Positions 1 through 4,315 of a stretch of 6,546 nt of DNA are shown here, piece by piece. The stretch's first letter is position 1. The number at the start of each line of letters is the position of its first letter. The notes under the pieces are model-generated. The model worked only from the letters and a program-made list of their open reading frames with translations. It did not search any database and had not been told where the DNA came from. Source of the stretch: Rubrivivax sp. (GTDB lineage Bacteria > Pseudomonadota > Gammaproteobacteria > Burkholderiales > Burkholderiaceae); contig SEEY01000224.1 in assembly GCA_004211235.1 (NCBI GenBank), forward strand, positions 1 to 6,546. The letters run 5' to 3'. The translations under genes were made by a program, and so were the position numbers.

Positions 1-21
1 GCCACGGCCAAGAAGAAGTAA
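1..21 (+). CDS. C-terminal tail of an upstream gene (partial)
   Basis: Read in frame 1, the first seven codons give A-T-A-K-K-K followed by a TAA stop at 19-21. A lysine-rich end like this is common on small basic or phasin-like proteins, but six residues cannot identify a family. If it is real, the gene ends only 10 bases before the GTG of the LacI-family gene, which would make the two likely co-transcribed. The alternative is that these bases are simply leader sequence of the regulator. Low confidence. Confidence 0.3.
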   Translation, partial: ATAKKK

Positions 22-31
22 GACTGCAGTT

Positions 32-1066
32 GTGAGCGCGCGCGGCCCGAACCCCACGATCGTTGACGTCGCCCGCGAGGCGGGCGTCTCGATCAAGACC
101 GTATCGCGCGTGCTCAACAACGAGGCCGGCGTGCACGAAAGCACCCGGGATCAGGTCCTCAAGGTCGTGGAGGCCCTGCGCTACCGGCCCAAGCAGTCGG
201 CACGCAGCCTGGCCGGCGGCCGATCCTTCCTGATCGGCCTGCTCTATTACGACCCCAGCGCCGCCTTTGTCGGCAGCGTCCAGCAGGGCGCCACCGTGCG
301 TTGCCGCGAGCTCGGCTACCACCTCGTGGTCGAGTCACTTCACAACGATGCGCCCGACCTGCGCCAGCAGATCGACCGCATGGTGATGGCGCTGCGGCCC
401 GACGGCATGATCCTGACGCCGCCGCTGTGCGACAACCCGGAAGTGCTGGCCGCGCTGCGCGAGAACGGCACGCCCTGCGTGCTGATGTCCCCAGAGCGCG
501 ACATCCGCAATGTGCCTTCGGTGCGCATGGACGACGTCCACGCGGCGGAGGAGATGACCAATCTGCTGATCAGCCTGGGCCACCGCCGCATCGCGCTGAT
601 CAAGGGCCCGCCCGACCAGTCCGCCAGCGCGGCGCGCGAGCAGGGTTTCATCAACGCGCTGCGGGCCCACGACATCGAGATCGACCCGGAGCTGATGCAG
701 CCCGGGTCCTTCACCTTCGAAAGCGGCCGCGACGCCGCCCACCAGTTGCTGAGCCGGCGCCAGCGGCCCACCGCCGTCTTCGCCAGCAACGACGACATGG
801 CGCTCGGCGTGCTTGCCGCCGCACAGCGCCTGGGGTTGTCCGTACCGGGCGAGCTGTCCGTCGCCGGTTTCGACGATTCGCCCACCGCGGCCCTCGTCTG
901 GCCCGCGCTGACCACCGTGCGCCAGCCCGTGGCGGCCATGGCGCGCACGGCCGTGGAAATGCTGGTGTTCGCCAACAAGCCCGAACTGGGGCCGGCGGAC
1001 GATGGCGAGCTGCACAAGGTGCTCGCCCACGATCTCATCGTGCGCGACTCCACCCGCGCCGGCTGA
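32..1066 (+). CDS. LacI-family transcriptional repressor
   Basis: A cytoplasmic, sugar-responsive DNA-binding regulator of 344 residues, the normal length for the LacI/GalR family. Residues 9-29 form the N-terminal helix-turn-helix, with the signature TIVDVAREAGVS followed by the recognition helix IKTVSRVLN. Residues 53-65 are the hinge, KQSARSLAGG; Leu60 sits where the family's leucine lever intercalates at a central CpG of the operator. From about residue 66 on there is a periplasmic-binding-protein-like effector domain, ending with the typical blocks FASNDDMALG, GELSVAGFDDSP and LTTVRQP. The GTG start at 32 leaves eight residues before the helix-turn-helix, as usual for the family. The frame stays open upstream to the window edge, but no other start is visible. 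Shine-Dalgarno pairing is weak. Its likely target is the glycoside hydrolase gene downstream, which is preceded by paired CpG-centred palindromes. The inducer is unknown; a beta-glucoside such as cellobiose is an inference from that neighbour. Confidence 0.93.
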   Translation: MSARGPNPTIVDVAREAGVSIKTVSRVLNNEAGVHESTRDQVLKVVEALRYRPKQSARSLAGGRSFLIGLLYYDPSAAFVGSVQQGATVRCRELGYHLVVESLHNDAPDLRQQIDRMVMALRPDGMILTPPLCDNPEVLAALRENGTPCVLMSPERDIRNVPSVRMDDVHAAEEMTNLLISLGHRRIALIKGPPDQSASAAREQGFINALRAHDIEIDPELMQPGSFTFESGRDAAHQLLSRRQRPTAVFASNDDMALGVLAAAQRLGLSVPGELSVAGFDDSPTAALVWPALTTVRQPVAAMARTAVEMLVFANKPELGPADDGELHKVLAHDLIVRDSTRAG

Positions 1067-1074
1067 AGCGCTGA

Positions 1075-1095
1075 CCGGGTCGCGCCTGACCCTGG
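1075..1095 (+). terminator. Possible weak stem-loop after the LacI-family gene
   Basis: GGGTC (1077-1081), a six-base loop and GACCC (1088-1092) can form a stem. CC and GG outside it can add two more pairs around a bulged T. It begins 8 bases after the stop codon, a sensible place for a terminator, but no T-run follows, so it is not a standard intrinsic terminator. A competing pairing of CCTGG (1091-1095) with CCAGG (1108-1112) is also possible. Weak evidence. Confidence 0.2.
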
Positions 1096-1163
1096 CACTC
1101 CCCGCTTCCAGGCCTGCTGTCATCCACGTCGCAGCCGACTCGTGAACAGGTTCCGGCCTCAAA

Positions 1164-1177
1164 AGACACCGCTGTCA
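1164..1177. promoter_or_regulatory. Upstream LacI-type operator
   Basis: AGACACCGCTGTCA is an imperfect palindrome: GACA and TGTC arms around a central CG. The shape matches LacI/GalR-family operators, where the repressor hinge opens the central CpG step. It shares the pattern NGACA-N-CG-N-TGTCA with a second site whose centre lies 21 bp downstream. It sits just upstream of the TTGACA promoter element of the hydrolase gene. Which protein binds is inferred from the adjacent regulator. Confidence 0.6.
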
Positions 1178-1183
1178 TTACCG

Positions 1184-1199
1184 TTGACAGCGTTGTCAA
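1184..1199. promoter_or_regulatory. Downstream LacI-type operator overlapping the -35 element
   Basis: TTGACAGCGTTGTCAA has perfect 6-base arms (TTGACA/TGTCAA) and a central CG; only one base pair of the 16-base palindrome fails. The left arm is itself a perfect sigma-70 -35 hexamer, so a bound repressor would exclude RNA polymerase. This is the better of the two operator copies and probably the main repression site for the downstream hydrolase gene. Confidence 0.7.
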
Positions 1200-1213
1200 T
1201 GATCAGAGATGAT
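1184..1213 (+). promoter_or_regulatory. Sigma-70 promoter of the glycoside hydrolase gene
   Basis: A perfect -35 hexamer TTGACA (1184-1189) is followed after 18 bases by GATGAT (1208-1213), a four-of-six match to TATAAT. Transcription would start near 1220, leaving a leader of about 140 bases before the preferred ATG. The -35 is good and the -10 mediocre, as often found for regulated promoters in GC-rich betaproteobacteria. ATGATC occurs twice, at 1199-1204 and 1209-1214, ten bases apart across the -10 region. Confidence 0.55.
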
Positions 1214-1242
1214 CGATTGGCTGGGTTCGCGGACCCGGCGTT

Positions 1243-1263
1243 CCGGCGCTGCGATGGCGCCGG
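1243..1263 (+). other. GC-rich hairpin in the hydrolase mRNA leader
   Basis: CCGGCGC (1243-1249), a seven-base loop and GCGCCGG (1257-1263) form a perfect seven-pair all-GC stem inside the predicted 5' leader. No T-run follows, so it is not a terminator. Downstream, GCGAG (1287-1291) and CTCGC (1298-1302) form a second stem whose loop contains the alternative GTG start at 1294. The leader therefore looks structured, but I recognise no known riboswitch or RNA family. In so GC-rich a sequence, chance stems are frequent. Confidence 0.3.
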
Positions 1264-1362
1264 TCCTGCAGCAGTCCCGACGCGGGGCGAGTCGTGGCTC
1301 GCGCCGATTTGCATGACCCTTATCCAGTCCCGGCCTCCGTTGCGCCCGGCGCCTTCTTCACC

Positions 1363-2724
1363 ATGAACTTTCTCGATCCCGACCGCCTCGACCTCGCCGC
1401 TTTTGCCAGGTCCTTCCCGCCCGATTTCCTGTGGGGCGTGGCCACCAGCGCCGCGCAGATCGAGGGCGCGGCCTTCGAGGACGGCAAGGGCGCTTCCATC
1501 TGGGACAACTTCTGCCGCCAGCCGGGCCGCATCAACGATGCGTCCAACATCGACATCGCCTGCGACCACTATCACCGCTACCGTGAAGACGTCGCGCTGA
1601 TGAAGAGCCTGGGCCTGGACTGCTACCGCTTCAGCTTCTCGTGGCCGCGCGTGCAGCCGCTGGGCCAGGGCGCGTGGAACGAAGCCGGCTTCGCCTTCTA
1701 CGACCGCCTCGTCGACGAACTGCTGCAGGCCGGCCTGCAGCCCCACGCCACGCTCTACCACTGGGACCTGCCCCAGGCGCTGGACGAAGGCGGCAAGGGT
1801 GGCTGGCTGTCTCGGGACGTCGTGGCTCGCTTTGCCGACTACGGCGCCGAGGTGGCCCGCCGCTTCGGCGACCGCCTGGCCAGCATCGCCACCCACAACG
1901 AACCCTGGTGCACGGCCACGCTGGGCTATGAAACCGCCCAGTTCGCGCCCGGCCACAAGAGCCGCGCGGAAAGCCTGCAAGTGGCGCACCATCTGATGCT
2001 GTCGCACGGCGACGCCATCGCCGCGATGCGCGCGGAGACGAAGACCAAGCTCGGCATCGTCCTCAACCACACGCCGTCCTTTCCCGCCACGCCCACCGAG
2101 GCCGACCGCCGCGCCGCCCGCATCGACGACGGCCTGAACGTGCGCTGGTACATGGACCCGATCTTCCGCGGCGCCTACCCGCAGGACGCCATCGACTTCG
2201 TCGGCGCCGACGCGCCGACGGTCGAGGCCGGCGACCTGGAGCGCATCCGCCAGCCGCTGGACTTCCTCGGCATCAACTTCTACACGCGGAGTCTGTTCGC
2301 GGCCGACGGCACCACCGTCAAGGGCCCCGGCAAGCGCGGCTTCACCGACATGGGCTGGGAGATCGTGCCCGAGGTGTTCGCCCAGCACCTGGTGCGACTG
2401 GCGCGCGAGTACAACCCGCCGCCGATGTACATCACCGAGAACGGCATGGCCAACGCCGACAGCGTCGTCAACGGTGCCGTGCCCGACAAGGAGCGCATCG
2501 CCTACTTCAGCGCCCACCTGCAGGCGCTGGCCACGGCCATGAGCCTGGGCGCCGATGTGCGCGGTTATTTCTACTGGAGCCTGCTCGACAACTTCGAGTG
2601 GAACTCGGGTTACGTGAAGCGCTTCGGCCTTGTCCACGTCGACTACGAGACGCTGGCGCGGCTGCCGAAGGACAGCGCCCACTGGTATCGCGAGCTGATC
2701 ACACAACACCGAGCGACGCGCTGA
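1363..2724 (+). CDS. Glycoside hydrolase family 1 (beta-glucosidase type)
   Basis: A retaining beta-glycosidase that releases sugar from the non-reducing end of beta-glucosides or short oligosaccharides such as cellobiose. At 453 residues it matches the family's usual length of about 450, a single (beta/alpha)8 barrel. The N-terminal signature FPPDFLWGVATSAAQIEGA starts at residue 18; the tyrosine often seen before QIEG is alanine here. Other family blocks follow: RFSFSWPR, LYHWDLPQAL (His133, Trp134), THNEPW with acid/base Glu180, INFYTR, YITENG with nucleophile Glu359, and WSLLDNFEW (Trp405, Glu412, Trp413) lining the sugar-binding end. All catalytic residues are present. There is no signal peptide, so it is cytoplasmic and depends on an importer outside this window. 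I chose the ATG at 1363. A GTG at 1294 would add 23 residues and has a weak GGGG-type ribosome site, but those codons lack the strong G/C third-base bias of the body. Expression is probably controlled by the paired operators upstream. Exact substrate (glucoside, galactoside or fucoside) cannot be read from the sequence. Confidence 0.93.
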   Translation: MNFLDPDRLDLAAFARSFPPDFLWGVATSAAQIEGAAFEDGKGASIWDNFCRQPGRINDASNIDIACDHYHRYREDVALMKSLGLDCYRFSFSWPRVQPLGQGAWNEAGFAFYDRLVDELLQAGLQPHATLYHWDLPQALDEGGKGGWLSRDVVARFADYGAEVARRFGDRLASIATHNEPWCTATLGYETAQFAPGHKSRAESLQVAHHLMLSHGDAIAAMRAETKTKLGIVLNHTPSFPATPTEADRRAARIDDGLNVRWYMDPIFRGAYPQDAIDFVGADAPTVEAGDLERIRQPLDFLGINFYTRSLFAADGTTVKGPGKRGFTDMGWEIVPEVFAQHLVRLAREYNPPPMYITENGMANADSVVNGAVPDKERIAYFSAHLQALATAMSLGADVRGYFYWSLLDNFEWNSGYVKRFGLVHVDYETLARLPKDSAHWYRELITQHRATR

Positions 2725-2882
2725 GCCCGACGGCGGGTCGCTCCGGGTCGCTACGTGCGGGGCGAACGCCGGGTTCGTCGGGATGACGAGTGCCAGGCGT
2801 CAGACGGGCATTCCTCCGCGTTTGCACGGAGAAAGGTGCGGGATTTCGGTCACGATCAGGCGCTAAGCTCCACGCTGCGCAG

Positions 2883-2902
2883 TCCATGGGAATTTTCCCG
2901 GA
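2883..2902. repeat. AT-centred imperfect palindrome
   Basis: GGGAATTTTCCC (2888-2899) has five-base arms around a central TT. TCC and GGA outside it extend the symmetry with small offsets. GTCCAT occurs on the left (2882-2887) and again at 2911-2916. Its run of A and T stands out in this GC-rich gap, about 120 bases before the HD-GYP start. That is a plausible place for an operator of the c-di-GMP operon, though no binding protein can be named. Confidence 0.3.
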
Positions 2903-2991
2903 GCTGCGTGGTCCATCGGCCGAGATGACGTATGCAGGCCGGCTCCAGGTTCCTCGGCAGCGGTGCCGAAACCGGGGTCGAGCGAGAGACG

Positions 2992-3007
2992 CCCGGGCGC
3001 GGGTTTT
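2992..3007 (+). terminator. Short GC stem followed by four T, just before the HD-GYP start
   Basis: CCCG (2992-2995), loop GGCG and CGGG (3000-3003) form a four-pair stem, with a possible extra G-T pair, followed directly by TTTT (3004-3007). The shape is that of a small intrinsic terminator, but the stem is short. It ends 6 bases before the ATG at 3014. It might stop read-through from the hydrolase gene, act as a weak attenuator of the operon, or be chance. Confidence 0.25.
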
Positions 3008-3013
3008 GAGTGA

Positions 3014-4315
3014 ATGCAGGATAGATCAAACGATCCGCTGATCGATGTCAGCCAATTGACGGTTGGGATGTTCATCCACCTTGACCTGGGTTGGATGTCG
3101 CATCCGTTTCCGCTGTCGAGCTTCAAGATCGCCTCCAGCGATCAGTTGGTGATCCTGCGCCGCCTCGGCCTGACGCAAGTGCGCTGGAGCCCTGCGAAGA
3201 GCGACCTGTCGCTGCAGCCGGCCGCCGCTCAGGGCGACGCGCCGGATGCCGAGCCCGGAGCGGCAGAAACTGCCGCCGCCTCTGCTCAGCCCACGCCCGA
3301 AGAACTTGCCCGTGAGGCGCACCGCCGTGCGCTGGCCGCCCAGCGCGAGGCGCTGCGCCTGTGCGAGCAGCAGTACGGCGAGGCCGCGGACGGCTTCCGC
3401 GGCGTCATGGAGCACGTCCAGTCCGATCCGCACGAGGCCCGCCGCGGCGCTGAAAGCCTCACGGCCGCGCTGCTCGACAAGATGCTGGTCGAGGGCGACC
3501 TCAACATGCGGCTGCTCAACGAAGCCGCCGGAGACCGCTCCACGGCGCACGCCCTCAACGTCTGCATCATTGCGCTCCTGCTCGGTCGGGCCTTCGGGCT
3601 GAACCGCGACGAGATGATGGATCTGGGCGTCGGCTCCCTGCTGCACGACGTCGGCAAGCTCGAGGTGGCAGCGCGCCTGCGCCATCGCGATGAGAGCTTC
3701 ACGGCCGCCGAGACCCAGGCCTACCAGCAGCACGTCGCCAAGGGCGTCGCCATCGCCCAATCCATGGGCCTGCCGCCGGCGCCGCTGCTGATCATTGCGC
3801 AGCACCACGAGCATGCCGACGGCAGCGGCTTCCCGCAGCGCATCAACATGGACCGCATGAGCACCGGCGCGCGCATCGTCGCCCTGGTGAACCGCTTCGA
3901 CGGCCTGTGCAACCCGCTCATCACCTCCAAGGCGATGACGCCGCACGAGGCCTTGTCCCTGATGTTCGCGCAGGGCCGCAACCGCTTCGACGCGACGATG
4001 CTGAACGCCTTCATCCGCATGATGGGCGTCTACCCGCCGGGCTCCACGGTGCAGCTCACCGACGACCGCTACGCGCTGGTCGTCTCGGTCAATTCGGCGC
4101 GCCCGCTGAAGCCGCGCGTCATGGTGCATGACATCAAGGTGGTCAAGGAAGAGGCGCTGATCCTGAACCTGGAGGAGATGCCCGACCTCGGCATCCGCCG
4201 CAGCCTGAAACCGCAGTTCCTGCCGCGCGCGTCACTTGATTACCTCAGCCCGCGGGCGCGCATCGCCTACTTCTTCGACGCGGTGATCACCGGGCCCGGG
4301 GAGCTGGTCACGTGA
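3014..4315 (+). CDS. DUF3391 / HD-GYP domain protein, c-di-GMP phosphodiesterase type
   Basis: A 433-residue cytoplasmic protein with no membrane segment. Residues about 5-65 form the DUF3391 domain (IDVSQLTVGMFIHLDLGW), usually found in front of HD-GYP domains in Betaproteobacteria. An Ala/Pro/Glu-rich linker (roughly 70-95) and a charged helical stretch follow. The HD-GYP domain occupies about 165-340: His179, LLHDVGK with His211-Asp212 and Lys215, His240, and HHEHADGSGFP at 264-274, where GYP has become GFP. HD-GYP domains hydrolyse cyclic di-GMP to pGpG or GMP using two or three metal ions. Here Asn293 (in ALVNRFDGLCNP) and Arg175 sit where a trinuclear relative has acidic ligands, so activity is likely but not certain. 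About 90 residues after the HD-GYP core have no recognised domain. The ATG is the first start after an in-frame TGA at 3011; its ribosome site is poor. The stop overlaps the next gene by 4 bases, suggesting coupled translation with the GGDEF-EAL protein. Confidence 0.9.
   Translation: MQDRSNDPLIDVSQLTVGMFIHLDLGWMSHPFPLSSFKIASSDQLVILRRLGLTQVRWSPAKSDLSLQPAAAQGDAPDAEPGAAETAAASAQPTPEELAREAHRRALAAQREALRLCEQQYGEAADGFRGVMEHVQSDPHEARRGAESLTAALLDKMLVEGDLNMRLLNEAAGDRSTAHALNVCIIALLLGRAFGLNRDEMMDLGVGSLLHDVGKLEVAARLRHRDESFTAAETQAYQQHVAKGVAIAQSMGLPPAPLLIIAQHHEHADGSGFPQRINMDRMSTGARIVALVNRFDGLCNPLITSKAMTPHEALSLMFAQGRNRFDATMLNAFIRMMGVYPPGSTVQLTDDRYALVVSVNSARPLKPRVMVHDIKVVKEEALILNLEEMPDLGIRRSLKPQFLPRASLDYLSPRARIAYFFDAVITGPGELVT
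4298..4303 (+). promoter_or_regulatory. Ribosome binding site of the GGDEF-EAL gene
   Basis: GGGGAG lies inside the end of the HD-GYP gene with 8 bases before the GTG at 4312. It is the best Shine-Dalgarno match among the genes here and supports the GTG start and coupled translation across the GTGA overlap. Confidence 0.55.

Larger units (their letters stand above)
2725..3013. other. Intergenic region between hydrolase and HD-GYP genes
   Basis: This 289-base gap shows no convincing coding region. It contains a tandem CGGGTCGCT repeat (2734-2742 and 2744-2752). A seven-base inverted pair, CCCGACG (2726-2732) with CGTCGGG (2776-2782), lies 43 bases apart. A small stem CTCCG/CGGAG spans 2814-2831. 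An AT-centred palindrome lies near 2893 and a short stem with a T-run just before 3014. The promoter of the c-di-GMP operon should lie here, but I could not find a -35/-10 pair good enough to call. Confidence 0.6.

Noticed and set aside
1..31. Possible upstream extension of the LacI-family protein, since its frame is open to the window edge
   Set aside because: No in-frame start codon is visible before 32, and the family's helix-turn-helix normally begins within about ten residues of the start.
1093..1107. TGGCAC resembling the -24 half of a sigma-54 promoter
   Set aside because: The required GC of the -12 half is not at the right spacing, and the site lies within a likely 3' untranslated stretch.
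1159..2709. A 516-codon open frame on the minus strand opposite the hydrolase gene
   Set aside because: Its translation is rich in Val, Gly, Arg, Ala and His with no recognisable domain. It mirrors the G/C third-base bias of the real gene. The same holds for long minus-strand frames at 335-1162, 3026-4129 and 4384-5946.
2734..2752. Tandem CGGGTCGCT repeat as a possible functional repeat element
   Set aside because: Only two nine-base copies, in very GC-rich sequence, with no further copies nearby.
2790..3041. An 83-codon plus-strand open frame covering the gap before the HD-GYP gene
   Set aside because: Its codon use lacks the strong G/C third-base bias of the real genes, it has no ribosome site or recognisable motif, and it overlaps the HD-GYP start in another frame.
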